DNA from: Phycisphaerales bacterium
Lineage (GTDB): Bacteria > Planctomycetota > Phycisphaerae > Phycisphaerales > UBA5793
Direction: 5' to 3'
Length of the DNA: 64,000 bases
Assembly (NCBI GenBank): GCA_020852515.1
Contig: JADZAS010000023.1
Coordinates: forward strand, 1 to 64,000
The notes under the pieces are model-generated. The model saw only the letters and a program-made list of their open reading frames with translations, was not told the DNA's origin and did not search any database. A program made the position numbers and the translations under genes. Position 1 is the stretch's first letter, and the number at the start of each line of letters is the position of its first letter. This document shows, in pieces, positions 34,008 through 43,413 of this stretch.

Positions 34008-37000
34008 TCAGCCTGGCCCATTGATGGGCGGCAAGGGTCCATCGACGCGGGCGCCTTCCACCGTGATGCCGTTCGTGAAGAAGTCCCACAGGATGCGCCG
34101 CGCCTGCACCGCCCCGCCGGTTGTGGCCGTTTCCATGACGACGTAGTTGTCGCCCGTGGACTCGATCGTGGCGAGCAGGGCGCTCTTGTCGTAGATGAGG
34201 CGATCGGCCCAGATGCTCCGATCCTCGCGGCGCACAAAGACGGCGCCTTCGGCCACGGCGCTGGTGAGTTCCATGCCGTCGTTGCCCGAAAGATCAAGAG
34301 CCGACACAGACTTAGAGTCCTTCGAGGCCAGTGACGCGGTGAGCACGTCGCAGTCGACGCGGACCACCGGTTCGCCGCGCGGCCGGTGGCGCATGACTAC
34401 GTTGTCGACAATCGTGAGCAACCCCGGGCTGCGGCGCATCGAAAGCCGGCCGGTCCACGTAAATTCCGTCTCGCCGGGGCCGGAGAACTGCACCGCCGGC
34501 TTACCCTCCTGCAGTGCCGCTTCGCGCGGCTCGGGCGTCGACTCGCTGGCGTCAACGACGAGCATCCAGCCTTCGCCGATCGCTTCGAACGTCTCGGTTG
34601 ATTCGCTGTACTCGATGACATCGCTCGAAATGGCGAGCAGCATCTCGCGCTGGGCGTGCGTGGCGTCGGTGTAGCGCTGCGCCTCCACCTGGGCCGCCCG
34701 GTCGCGGCTGCCGAGCATCGTCATCTTCTGCAGTCGGCGCACGGCCTTGCCGGGTTCGCCTGCGGTAGTTCTGGTCTCGATGGGGTCGGTGAGCTGAATC
34801 TGCATCCAGTTCCCGCTCAGCCGATCGATCTCGCGGTCGGAGGGCTCAGAAGTTGCGTTCACTCCGCCATGGAAGGTGATGAGCCCCTGCGCTTCTTCGA
34901 AGGTCAATTGATCCGTCCACTCGACGTGCACAGCGCCGACTTCGTCGCCCGCCGGTGCCTGCGGCGCCGAGGCAGGCTCGGTCGGCTCAACCTGGGGAGC
35001 GGGCGACGGAGGCGGCTGCTCACCGTTGAGGCGGCGACGAAGTTCTTCGCGCATCTGCTCCGGCGTCGTTACCGCGCGATTTCCGGCGCCGTCTTGCATC
35101 GTCGGCGCCTTGGGTTCGAAATACGTCAGCGTGCCGGCGCCGACGAACGTCGCGATGCGGCTGGCGGTCTTGCTCGAAATGTTGCTGATCTCGGCGCGCT
35201 TGCCCATGACCTTGAGCGACGGATCGCTGACGACGACGTTCTCGCCGCTGAGCACCGCCGTGTCGGTTCGCGCATCGGCCTCAAGGCGATCGGCCAACGC
35301 CGTCACGCCGCCATCGAACGACAGCACGACGGTTCCCTGCGCGAGCACTTCGCTCACGGCAAATGAAGACGAGCCGCCAAAGGCGGAAGGCAGCGCTTCC
35401 TCGGCCGCCATTGAAGGCTCGATGAGATCGGCCTGGATGTACTGAGCCGCCAGGGAGCCGCCGGCGTCAGCGACGCGTCCTTGACCGGTGACGGTCATCT
35501 GCGACGGGTAGGATGAGCCTTGGGCGTTCTCGCTGAACAGCACGAAGAGTTCGTCGCCGTTCACGTTGCCCTGGGCCGACTGGAGCCTGGCTTCTCCCGT
35601 GGCGGTGATGCTCTCGACGCGTTGCCCGTCTTGCTCGTCGGGCTTCTCCTTGAAGTCGATGCGCAACCGGTGCGAGTCGAGCGTGTAGCCGTTGGGATCG
35701 TCCACGTGCACCTGGCCATCAAAGACGGCGGCGGCGATGCGGCCGAGGCCGCTGCCTTCGTTGGCTCCCTCGAACTCGACGGTGAAGTTGTCGAACCAGT
35801 TCACCGAGAAGCCCTCGGGCAGGCCCTTCATCGAGGAGAAGTCCGTCTCCACGGGCTGGCCGGGCGGCGCGTCGTCGGGCCTGGGAATGAGACCCACCAG
35901 CGTGCCCGCGCCGAGAAGCGTTCCCGTATTGCGGCCGAGTTCGTTCTTTTCAAAGTAGTACTCGAATGGCGCCACGGAGGTGAGCCGGGCGCCGTCGGGC
36001 AGGCCCGCTTCGATCGGCTGGTCGAATCGGCAGTTCAACGTCGCCTTGGCCAGAGAACTGGAGTACTCAAGATCCGAGCCCGTCGCGTAGAACGAGCCGT
36101 AGGAGATGTGAACCGGCTCGCCGTCCAGCGTAGCGTAGAGGTCACGGGGCGAGGCGAGATGCTCTGAAGAACCGTCGGCGGGAGTGAGCCGAAGCGCGCC
36201 CTGCCCGGTGATTCGAATGTCCTCGGGGCCGGGCGTCTCCGAACTGCCCAGAAACGTCACAGACGGCTGGATCATCGCCCCCACCGTCAGAGATGCAAGA
36301 TGCGCCCACCGGTCGTTTGCAGCCGCAGACGACGGTGACATCGATGCGCCGGGGGTCCGGGCGGCCCCATCCGGGAGAAAAGTCGACGAGTGGCCAAGCA
36401 GCCCGCCCTCACTGATCGAATCTGGGCCGAGGGCAAATTCCGCCAGCAGATCGCGTCCCCGGATAAGCAGCGCCTTCTCGCGTTCTCCCTGTTCGACGAT
36501 GACTTCATCCGTCAGCGCCAGTTGATACCTGGTGGCGCCGTCCCACGGGTCCGGCGGACTCGGCGGCGCGGCAGTATTCTCCGCGGTGGATGCCGGCGCA
36601 TTGGCCGAGGCGGGCTTCGATGCGGCGCTCGTGCTTGCGGGTTCCTGCTTCCGGTCGCGCTGGCGGTAGACGATGAGTTCGCGCTGGGCGATTTCGAGTT
36701 CTTCAATGCGGCCCAGAGTTTCGTTGAACGCCAGATCCATGCCCCGGCCGATCATGATCGCGTCGGCGGTGCGCGCCACCACGCGATCCTGCGTGCGCCC
36801 GGTGAACTGCATGGCGTCGAAGTTGAGCGAATCCGTCTCGAACTGCGCGATCGGGGGCGTAACATCGGGATTGATTTGATAGACGCCGCCGCGCTCTTCC
36901 GACTGATACACCGCGATCACCACATGACCGGTCAGCACGCCCGCCTGGGGCTGGCGGTTCTCGGCCAGCCGAAACATCCCTTCATCGGAGGTCAGGCGGA

Positions 37001-37394
37001 TCAACTGCCGGTCGGAGCGGTAGATCCACGCCTGCGGGTTGGTGAAGCGGTTCCAGCCGGTTTCAAGGGGATCCGATTTGTCCCACCGATAGCGAAACGC
37101 GAGAAGGCCATCGTCATTGGTGAATTCGAGTTCGCCGCGGCCGGTCTGAAGCGACTGCAGCGGATCGCCCGTGGTCTGCCGAGCCTGCCCGATCCGCACG
37201 CGCGAGTCGGGATCGCGATCGGGAATGGGTGTGTTGAGCAGATCCGAGGATATCTGCGGCGAGCCGTCGGCCTGCCGGACGCGATTCCGCGCCCCCGCGA
37301 AGAGCAGCACCATCAGCACGAGCGCGCCGCACACGCCAGCCGCACCCACGAACAGGAGTTGTCGATCCGCCAGGGCGGCATGTCGCGCTCGCAT
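34008..37394 (-). CDS. Very large LptC/LptA-like envelope protein
   Basis: 1128 residues. One N-terminal membrane helix (about 15-33), then a long periplasmic part of beta-rich LptC/OstA-like segments (QISSDLLNTPIP, TRTAGEPGKAVRRLQKMTMLG, IVDNVVMRHRPRGEPVVRVDCDVL) broken by Pro/Ala-rich linkers near residues 260-285 and 790-830. Standard LptC has ~190 and LptA ~185 residues, so this would be several beta-jellyroll units in one chain. It sits directly behind kdsC (three-base gap) with GGAGG inside the end of kdsC, so it is co-translated with the Kdo genes. The role as an LPS transport bridge is inferred from context and fold pattern. Confidence 0.7.
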   Translation of the reverse strand: MRARHAALADRQLLFVGAAGVCGALVLMVLLFAGARNRVRQADGSPQISSDLLNTPIPDRDPDSRVRIGQARQTTGDPLQSLQTGRGELEFTNDDGLLAFRYRWDKSDPLETGWNRFTNPQAWIYRSDRQLIRLTSDEGMFRLAENRQPQAGVLTGHVVIAVYQSEERGGVYQINPDVTPPIAQFETDSLNFDAMQFTGRTQDRVVARTADAIMIGRGMDLAFNETLGRIEELEIAQRELIVYRQRDRKQEPASTSAASKPASANAPASTAENTAAPPSPPDPWDGATRYQLALTDEVIVEQGEREKALLIRGRDLLAEFALGPDSISEGGLLGHSSTFLPDGAARTPGASMSPSSAAANDRWAHLASLTVGAMIQPSVTFLGSSETPGPEDIRITGQGALRLTPADGSSEHLASPRDLYATLDGEPVHISYGSFYATGSDLEYSSSLAKATLNCRFDQPIEAGLPDGARLTSVAPFEYYFEKNELGRNTGTLLGAGTLVGLIPRPDDAPPGQPVETDFSSMKGLPEGFSVNWFDNFTVEFEGANEGSGLGRIAAAVFDGQVHVDDPNGYTLDSHRLRIDFKEKPDEQDGQRVESITATGEARLQSAQGNVNGDELFVLFSENAQGSSYPSQMTVTGQGRVADAGGSLAAQYIQADLIEPSMAAEEALPSAFGGSSSFAVSEVLAQGTVVLSFDGGVTALADRLEADARTDTAVLSGENVVVSDPSLKVMGKRAEISNISSKTASRIATFVGAGTLTYFEPKAPTMQDGAGNRAVTTPEQMREELRRRLNGEQPPPSPAPQVEPTEPASAPQAPAGDEVGAVHVEWTDQLTFEEAQGLITFHGGVNATSEPSDREIDRLSGNWMQIQLTDPIETRTTAGEPGKAVRRLQKMTMLGSRDRAAQVEAQRYTDATHAQREMLLAISSDVIEYSESTETFEAIGEGWMLVVDASESTPEPREAALQEGKPAVQFSGPGETEFTWTGRLSMRRSPGLLTIVDNVVMRHRPRGEPVVRVDCDVLTASLASKDSKSVSALDLSGNDGMELTSAVAEGAVFVRREDRSIWADRLIYDKSALLATIESTGDNYVVMETATTGGAVQARRILWDFFTNGITVEGARVDGPLPPINGPG

Positions 37395-37397
37395 GGG

Positions 37398-37937
37398 CTA
37401 GACCTCCTTGTGCCCGTACGGGACGTAGCGGTCCACCGCCTCATCCCATCGACCATGCGCGCCGAGCAGGTGCTCGACCGCCTCTCGCACGGCGCCGCGT
37501 CCGCCGGGCTGCCGCGTGACAAACCGCGCGACCTGCCGGACCTCGGCAACGGCATCCGCCACTGCCATAGGATAGCCGACGGCCCGCAGAAGCGGCAAAT
37601 CCACGATGTCATCGCCCATGGCCGCCGCCTCGTGTGCCTTCCGGCCCGTTCTCTCCAGCACGAGACGCAACGCGTCGCTCTTGTCGCGCACCCCCTGCAT
37701 GACGTGGTGGACCTTCAGTTCCGCAGCCCTTAGTGCGACAACCTGGCTCGATCGGCCCGTGATGAATGCAACCTCGCCGCCCATCATCTGCCAGACGCGG
37801 ATCGCCAGACCATCGCGCACGTGAAAGGCCTTGGTTTCGCGCCCGAGATCGTCGATGATGATCGAGCCGTCGGTCATCACGCCGTCCACGTCAAGAATGA
37901 GCAGCGAAATGGCGCGGGGGTCGGGCGGCTGGCTCAC
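37398..37937 (-). CDS. kdsC: Kdo-8-phosphate phosphatase-like HAD protein
   Basis: 179 residues from GTG 37937. C0-type HAD phosphatase: motif I LLILDVDGVMTDGSI, motif II ITGRSS, motif III Lys in DKSDALRLV and motif IV GDDIVDLPLL, as in KdsC tetramers. It releases phosphate from Kdo-8-P for LPS inner core synthesis. It lies six bases after kdsD and three bases before the LptC/A-like gene, forming one operon. Confidence 0.9.
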   Translation of the reverse strand: MSQPPDPRAISLLILDVDGVMTDGSIIIDDLGRETKAFHVRDGLAIRVWQMMGGEVAFITGRSSQVVALRAAELKVHHVMQGVRDKSDALRLVLERTGRKAHEAAAMGDDIVDLPLLRAVGYPMAVADAVAEVRQVARFVTRQPGGRGAVREAVEHLLGAHGRWDEAVDRYVPYGHKEV

Positions 37938-37943
37938 GATCGA

Positions 37944-38969
37944 TCATTCCTGGATGATCCGCTGCGCGATGAGATCCTGCACATCAACCAGACCGATCGG
38001 CCGGCCGGCGTCATCCACGACAGGAATCTCATCCGGCCGGAACTTCTGCACGAGTTCCACCGCTTCGCGCACGATCTGATCGCAGCGCAGCACGCGCGGG
38101 CGGCTGGTCATGACGGTGGCGATCGGCTGGTCGAGCGCGCCCGCTCCGTCTCGAAGCAGGAGGCGGCGGAGATCGCCGTCTGTGAACAGCCCCGCCAGAG
38201 CGCCTGAATCGTCAACGATGAGCATCGCGCCAGGTCGCCGTCCCACTTCGGCCCGCTGCAGCGCTGCGCCGACGGTGGCATCAAGGGGGATCAGCGGCAG
38301 GTTCTCGCCGACTTTGAACCGCAGCACTTCGGTGACCGGTTGGAGCAGCACGCCGAGCATGCCGCCGGGGTGCCTTCGCCGGAAGTCGGCTTCGGAGAAC
38401 TGCCGCCGACGACTCACGGCCAGGGCGAGCGCATCGCCCAGCGCGAGCATCGCCGTCGTGGAGGCGGTGGGCGCCAGGTTGAGCGGGCAGGCTTCGGAAA
38501 TATCGCCGAGGTTGAGATGAATCGTCGCCAGTCGGGCCAGGCGGCTGGCGGGATTGGAACTCACCGCGAGAATCGGCAGGCCCTCGGCCCGGAGCACGTG
38601 TCCGAGTTGCACGACTTCTTCGGTATTGCCCGAGTAACTCAGCGCCCAGACGGCGTCGCCATCGCGCACGCGGCCGAGATCGCCGTGCAGCGCTTCAGCC
38701 GGGTGCATGAAGTGGCTGGGCACGCCGACGCTGGACAAGGTGGCGCTGATCTTCTGGGCGATGAGGCCGCTTTTGCCCATGCCCGTGACGACCACGTGGC
38801 CGGTGCACGAATCGAGCAGATCGACCGCCGCGGAGACCTCCTCGCTGACCGAGGCCGCCGCGTGCTCGATGGCAGCGCATTCGGCCCTGAGCGCGGCGAG
38901 GATGAACTCGCGCTCATCGGCGCTGTGTGCAATGGCCTCTGAGGCCGATTTCGGCGCCGTGGTGCTCAA
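37944..38969 (-). CDS. kdsD: Arabinose-5-phosphate isomerase
   Basis: 341 residues from TTG 38969, with CGGAGAA seven bases upstream. SIS domain (about 35-170) with VVTGMGKSGLIAQKISATL and the conserved HPAEALHGDLGRV. Two CBS domains follow (about 205-335) after GDALALAVSRRR. It converts ribulose-5-P to arabinose-5-P, the first step to Kdo. First gene of kdsD-kdsC-lptC/A-like. A TTG start in this position is supported by spacing and by the alignment-like start of the family. Confidence 0.93.
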   Translation of the reverse strand: MSTTAPKSASEAIAHSADEREFILAALRAECAAIEHAAASVSEEVSAAVDLLDSCTGHVVVTGMGKSGLIAQKISATLSSVGVPSHFMHPAEALHGDLGRVRDGDAVWALSYSGNTEEVVQLGHVLRAEGLPILAVSSNPASRLARLATIHLNLGDISEACPLNLAPTASTTAMLALGDALALAVSRRRQFSEADFRRRHPGGMLGVLLQPVTEVLRFKVGENLPLIPLDATVGAALQRAEVGRRPGAMLIVDDSGALAGLFTDGDLRRLLLRDGAGALDQPIATVMTSRPRVLRCDQIVREAVELVQKFRPDEIPVVDDAGRPIGLVDVQDLIAQRIIQE

Positions 38970-39060
38970 GACAATTCTCCGGATCGACGCGGTAAAGCGG
39001 TATTCTAGGCGACGATCGCCCCGCTACCGGCCAAACTGGAGTCCGCGCCGGGCAGGTCGT

Positions 39061-40191
39061 TCAGCCGCCCAGCAGGCCGTCGAGCAGTTGGGGGACGCCC
39101 TGGCCGCGGGTGGCGATGGTTTCGAAGATCGGCCGGCCCTCGGAGATGTCGAGCAGGTCGCGCACGAGGCTCGCCTCGCCGGGGAAGTCGGCTTTGTTGC
39201 ATACAAACAGATCGCCGATCTCGAGCAGACCGGCCTTGTCCATCTGGATCGAATCACCCATGCCGGGCACGAGCACCACGGCGGTGCGATCGACAAACTG
39301 CCGGATCGCCACGTCATTCTGCCCGGCCCCCACCGTCTCGACCAGCAGCGTGTCGAACCCGGCGGCGCCAATGAGGCCGATGATCAGCGGCAGCGTGGCG
39401 TAGTCTTCGCCCGTGATCGCCAGCGAGCGGTAGAACACGCTTTCATCGAGGTTGTTGAAATCGACGCGCAAGCGATCGCCCAGCAGCGCGCCGTGCGTGA
39501 TCGGGCTCTGAGGATCAAACGCGACCACCGCGAGGCGGCCCAGATCGCGACGGACGAATTCGCCGGCAAGCGAGGCGACCAGCGTGCTCTTTCCCGCGCC
39601 GGGCGAACCTGTGATGCCGATGACGCGGGGCGGCCGGCGCATCGCGCTCTCAGCCGGCTTCCAGCTGCCGTCGTGCGCCAGGCTCAGCGCGCGAGCCAGC
39701 GCTGCGGTGGCATGTTCATACGTCTCGGGAGCTGCGCGCCGGCGGGTCGCCCGGCGGACCGACTCGACGATGTCGGCCATGCTCGTGCCGGTGTGATGAA
39801 CTTCGTTCACGCCGGCGTCGCGCATCACCTGCACATCTTCCTGGGGGATGATGCCGCCGATGTTAACGATCATGTCCGGCCGACCGACCTGGGCGCACTC
39901 ATCGACAAGGCGGGGCACAAGCACGAGGTGACTGTTGCTCATCATCGACGCGGCGATGCAGTCGGCGTCTTCATCGCGCGCCGAGATCGCCAGCGAGCGC
40001 GGCGTCTGCCAGAGACCCGAGTAGATGACGTGGATGCCGCTGTCGCGCATGGCGCGGGCGATGAGTTTCACGCCGCGATCGTGCCCGTCGAGGCCCATCT
40101 TGCCCAGCAGCACGCGCGGCCGATGGTCGAGATCAGCGCAGCGGTCGGCTTTGTCAAGTGGAGCGGGGGCTTGGCCTTGCGGATGAGTCAT
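39061..40191 (-). CDS. Cobalamin-binding domain fused to MeaB-type GTPase
   Basis: 376 residues from ATG 40191. Residues about 20-150 are a B12-binding Rossmann domain like the end of methylmalonyl-CoA mutase: LLGKMGLDGHDRGVKLIARA contains the DxHxxG base-off motif. Residues about 185-375 are a MeaB/ArgK GTPase: Walker A GSPGAGKSTL, switch VAFDPQSP, ETVGAGQND and base-recognition NKAD. This resembles the first half of fused isobutyryl-CoA mutase IcmF without the catalytic barrel. It probably serves a split acyl-CoA mutase encoded elsewhere, as B12 carrier and chaperone in one chain. Confidence 0.88.
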   Translation of the reverse strand: MTHPQGQAPAPLDKADRCADLDHRPRVLLGKMGLDGHDRGVKLIARAMRDSGIHVIYSGLWQTPRSLAISARDEDADCIAASMMSNSHLVLVPRLVDECAQVGRPDMIVNIGGIIPQEDVQVMRDAGVNEVHHTGTSMADIVESVRRATRRRAAPETYEHATAALARALSLAHDGSWKPAESAMRRPPRVIGITGSPGAGKSTLVASLAGEFVRRDLGRLAVVAFDPQSPITHGALLGDRLRVDFNNLDESVFYRSLAITGEDYATLPLIIGLIGAAGFDTLLVETVGAGQNDVAIRQFVDRTAVVLVPGMGDSIQMDKAGLLEIGDLFVCNKADFPGEASLVRDLLDISEGRPIFETIATRGQGVPQLLDGLLGG

Positions 40192-40287
40192 GCACGCACC
40201 TTTGCCGCGCCTCGAGCGCCGCGATCGATCGGAAAAGCAGGGCAATCATGCCGGTTGCGCCGCGGCAAGTCAAACCTCGCGATTCGT

Positions 40288-41073
40288 TTACAGGCTCTTC
40301 ACGAAGGCTCGCACCGCATCGGCCACCGGCCCGGGCTGCTCGGTGGGAGCCAGATGACCGGCCCGCGGAACGATCACCAGCCTCGAGTCGCGAATCGCCT
40401 CGTGCATGATTCGGGAATCTTCCGGAGGCGTGATCGAGTCCTCTTCCCCCACGATGATCAGCGTCGGCACGTCGATCTGGGCGTACGTCGGCGTCGAATC
40501 GGGTCGCGACGCCATCGCCCCCAGCGCCGCGGCGACGCCCTTCGGGTCGGATCGCGACATCACGTCGAACCACTTGTCTCTCAATTCCGGTGCAACTGAA
40601 CCCGCGAACACTTTTCCGATCATGCCCTCGGCGACGATGCGACTGCCGTTGGCCCGCACCTTGTCGGCCGTTGCGTGGCGGCCCTTTGCGGCTTCGGCGG
40701 AGTCCGGCGTGCCGCGCGTGTCGGCGAGAATGAGGGCCTTGATTCGCTTGCGCGCACGGCGGAAGAACTCGAACGCGATGTAGCCGCCCATCGACAGACC
40801 CATGACGGTCACGGGTCGAGACTCGCCGAGATGATCGAGCAGCGCCACGCAATCGTCTACATAGGTGGCCATGGTCGCCTCGGCCCCTGCTTCGCTGCCT
40901 CCGAGGCCGCGCAGGTCGGGGTTGATGAGTCGCAGCTCGCCCTCGAGCCGCTCGATCATGGGCTGCCACATCTCGCCGCTGAAAGGAAAGCCATGGATCA
41001 GCAGCACCGGCGGGCCAAGATCGGGACCCGTAACTTCGTAGTGCAGTTTCAGTCCTTCGCGCGTTAAGTACAT
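40288..41073 (-). CDS. Alpha/beta hydrolase
   Basis: 261 residues from ATG 41073, preceded by GGAGGGAAA. Alpha/beta fold: oxyanion HGFPFSG, nucleophile elbow GLSMGGYIAF, acid in GEEDSITPP and His in RAGHLAPTEQP. Similar to 3-oxoadipate enol-lactonase/esterase-type enzymes; the substrate is unknown. Two bases after the decarboxylase gene, so co-transcribed with it. Confidence 0.88.
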   Translation of the reverse strand: MYLTREGLKLHYEVTGPDLGPPVLLIHGFPFSGEMWQPMIERLEGELRLINPDLRGLGGSEAGAEATMATYVDDCVALLDHLGESRPVTVMGLSMGGYIAFEFFRRARKRIKALILADTRGTPDSAEAAKGRHATADKVRANGSRIVAEGMIGKVFAGSVAPELRDKWFDVMSRSDPKGVAAALGAMASRPDSTPTYAQIDVPTLIIVGEEDSITPPEDSRIMHEAIRDSRLVIVPRAGHLAPTEQPGPVADAVRAFVKSL

Positions 41074-41075
41074 TC

Positions 41076-42521
41076 TCAGTTTCCCTCCAGGACTTCGTCG
41101 GCTGCCTCGCTGATCAGTTTCCACGCGCCGCGAACGTGCTGTTCGCCGGTGCGCGGCTGACCGACGCAGAACCTCAGAGCATAGCGGCCGTTCAGGCGCG
41201 TGTGCGTGAGGTGAATGCGGCCGCTGCGGTTGAGCGCGTGCAAGAGCGCCTCGCTCGGCCCGTCGCCGGCTCTGAGCCGAAAACAGACCAGGTTGAGACT
41301 CGGGGGCGCGGCAAGTTCGAATCGATCATCCGCCCGCACCCACTGTGCGAATTCGCCGGCGAGCCGGACGTGTTCGCGGATGTGGCGCCGGATGCCCTTG
41401 ACGCCGAAGGTGCGAATGACGAACCACAACTTCAGAGCACGAAAGCGCCGGCCCAGCGGGATGTGCCAGTCGCGGTAGTTGATGACTTCATCCGACTCGG
41501 CCGCCCGAAGATACTCGGGCAGGATCGAGAGCGTGCGCGTGAGGCGCTGCGGCTGCCGCACGTAGAACGCGTCGAGATCGAAATTGGTCAGCATCCACTT
41601 GTGCGGATTGACGCAGAATGAATCCGCCAGCTCGAGCCCTTCGGCGATGTGTCGGAACTCAGGGCACGCCAGCGCTGTGCCCACCATGGCGCCGTCCACG
41701 TGAAACCAGATGTTTTCTTTGGCGGCGATGCGCCCGATGGCGGGCAGCGGGTCCATGGCCAGCGACGATGTCGTACCCATGGTGGCGCTGATGAAGCACG
41801 GCTCTCGGCCCGCGGTCCGGTCCTGCGCAATAAGGCGCTGCAGTTCATCCGGATTCATGGCGCCGGCAGCGTCGCTCGGCACGAGCCGCACGTTCTCGCG
41901 GCCGATCCCGGCGATCATGGCGGCTTTCTCGATGGATGAGTGCGCCTGGTCCGAGGTGTAGGCGGCGAGCGGAGCCGACTGGTTCGAGAGGCCCAGCGCG
42001 TTGCCGCGCCAGTCGAGGGCCTGCTCCCGGCCGCACAGCAGGGCGCAGAGCGAAGCGCTGGAAGCGGTGTCCTGAATGACGCCGGCCCCTTTGAAGTGTT
42101 CCGGCAACGCAAGCAGTTCCACGAGCCAGTCGAGCACGAACGTCTCAAGTTCGGTCACGGCCGGGCTGCTCGACCAGAGCATGCCGTTGACGCCAAGCCC
42201 CGCTGAAAGCAGTTCGCCGAGAATGGCCGGGTATGACGCGTTGGCCGGAAAGTACGCGAAGAAGTTCGGCGATTGCCAATGCGTGATGCCCGGCATGATG
42301 TGGTGCTCGAAATCGCTCCAGATCGACGGCCAGGCTTCGCCGCCTTCCGGGAGCGGCCGCTCCACCGCGTCGCGCACCTGCCCGGGCTCAACCGGCGAGA
42401 GCACGCGGTACTGCTCCGCGTACTCCAGATAACCGGCGATCCAATCGATAAGATCGTGACCGGCGCTGCGGAACTGTTCGGCTGTCATGCCCAGCGGCGG
42501 CGTGTTTTTGTTCTCGGCCAT
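41076..42521 (-). CDS. PLP-dependent (aromatic-type) amino acid decarboxylase
   Basis: 481 residues from ATG 42521. Group II decarboxylase fold: PLP-stacking His in SDQAHSSIEKAAMIAG, Asp in IWFHVDGAMVGTA, and Schiff-base Lys in VNPHKWMLTNFD. N-terminal HWQSPNFFAYFPANASYPAI matches aromatic-L-amino-acid/tyrosine decarboxylases, and length fits. The usual VDAAYAG is VDGAMVG, so the exact substrate is uncertain. Upstream in-frame sequence to 42884 is not coding. Forms a unit with the hydrolase downstream. Confidence 0.9.
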   Translation of the reverse strand: MAENKNTPPLGMTAEQFRSAGHDLIDWIAGYLEYAEQYRVLSPVEPGQVRDAVERPLPEGGEAWPSIWSDFEHHIMPGITHWQSPNFFAYFPANASYPAILGELLSAGLGVNGMLWSSSPAVTELETFVLDWLVELLALPEHFKGAGVIQDTASSASLCALLCGREQALDWRGNALGLSNQSAPLAAYTSDQAHSSIEKAAMIAGIGRENVRLVPSDAAGAMNPDELQRLIAQDRTAGREPCFISATMGTTSSLAMDPLPAIGRIAAKENIWFHVDGAMVGTALACPEFRHIAEGLELADSFCVNPHKWMLTNFDLDAFYVRQPQRLTRTLSILPEYLRAAESDEVINYRDWHIPLGRRFRALKLWFVIRTFGVKGIRRHIREHVRLAGEFAQWVRADDRFELAAPPSLNLVCFRLRAGDGPSEALLHALNRSGRIHLTHTRLNGRYALRFCVGQPRTGEQHVRGAWKLISEAADEVLEGN

Positions 42522-42631
42522 GGGCTGATTCTTGCAGGCCGCGTTGCCTGCGTCTCGCGCAGGTGACAATGCGGGCGCGAATGGATGGTTCGAACTTTCC
42601 CAAGGAATGATGATTCTGTTCGCGAGGCGTA

Positions 42632-43318
42632 ATGAGTGCAAAGCAGCGAAGTCTGGCGGCACTGCTGCTGCTGGTCCCCGCGCCGACCATCGGCGTGCTG
42701 GCGGCGATCGTCTGGGCTCCGGGGCCGCGCGGCCAGGCGGTGTACAGCATTTCCAAGGCTTGGATTCTGCTCCTGCCGCTGCTCTGGCTCTGGTTTGTGG
42801 AGCGCCGGCCGATTGAGGTGACCAGCCCGGCCCGGGCAAAGGGCTTTGGAATGGCGTTCGGGCTGGGCGTGTTGATCGCCACAATCATCATCGGCGGCTA
42901 CCTGGTCATCGGCACGCAGTGGATCGACGCCGCCGCCGTGCATGCGATCGCGGAGCGAAACGGTCTGACGAAGGCGTGGAAATACCTCGCGCTGGCCGGG
43001 TATTTGTGCATCATCAACTCGCTGCTCGAAGAGTATGTGTGGCGATGGTTCGTGTTTCACCACTGCGCCGTGCTTGTGCCGCGCTGGCCGGCGGTGCTGC
43101 TCTCGGCCCTGTTCTTCACCATCCATCACGTCTTCGCGCTGGGCTTCCAGTTTGACTGGCGCATTACCCTGCTCGGCTCCGTGGGCGTGTTCATCGGCGG
43201 CGTGGTCTGGTCGTGGCTCTACCTCCGCTTCGGCACCGTCTGGCCGGGCTGGGTGAGCCACCTCATCGTCGATCTGGCGGTGTTCGCCGTGGGCTGGATG
43301 ATTCTCTTCCCGGCTTGA
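42632..43318 (+). CDS. CPBP-family intramembrane glutamic protease
   Basis: 228 residues, with about seven hydrophobic helices. Catalytic motif EExxxR is visible as LLEEYVWRWFVFH, the second motif as FFTIHHVFALG, and the third as HLIVDLAVF. The family (Rce1-like, ABI) cleaves within membranes or processes peptides; no target is visible. Divergent from the decarboxylase gene with 110 bases between them. Confidence 0.88.
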   Translation: MSAKQRSLAALLLLVPAPTIGVLAAIVWAPGPRGQAVYSISKAWILLLPLLWLWFVERRPIEVTSPARAKGFGMAFGLGVLIATIIIGGYLVIGTQWIDAAAVHAIAERNGLTKAWKYLALAGYLCIINSLLEEYVWRWFVFHHCAVLVPRWPAVLLSALFFTIHHVFALGFQFDWRITLLGSVGVFIGGVVWSWLYLRFGTVWPGWVSHLIVDLAVFAVGWMILFPA

Positions 43319-43413
43319 GTCGTGCGCCTGCAACTCGCGGGCGCATCCCTCCTATGCTGATGCGCCCCGGCCCCCGTCGATGACGGCGCGGCCCGGGCGA
43401 GGAGGGAACGATC

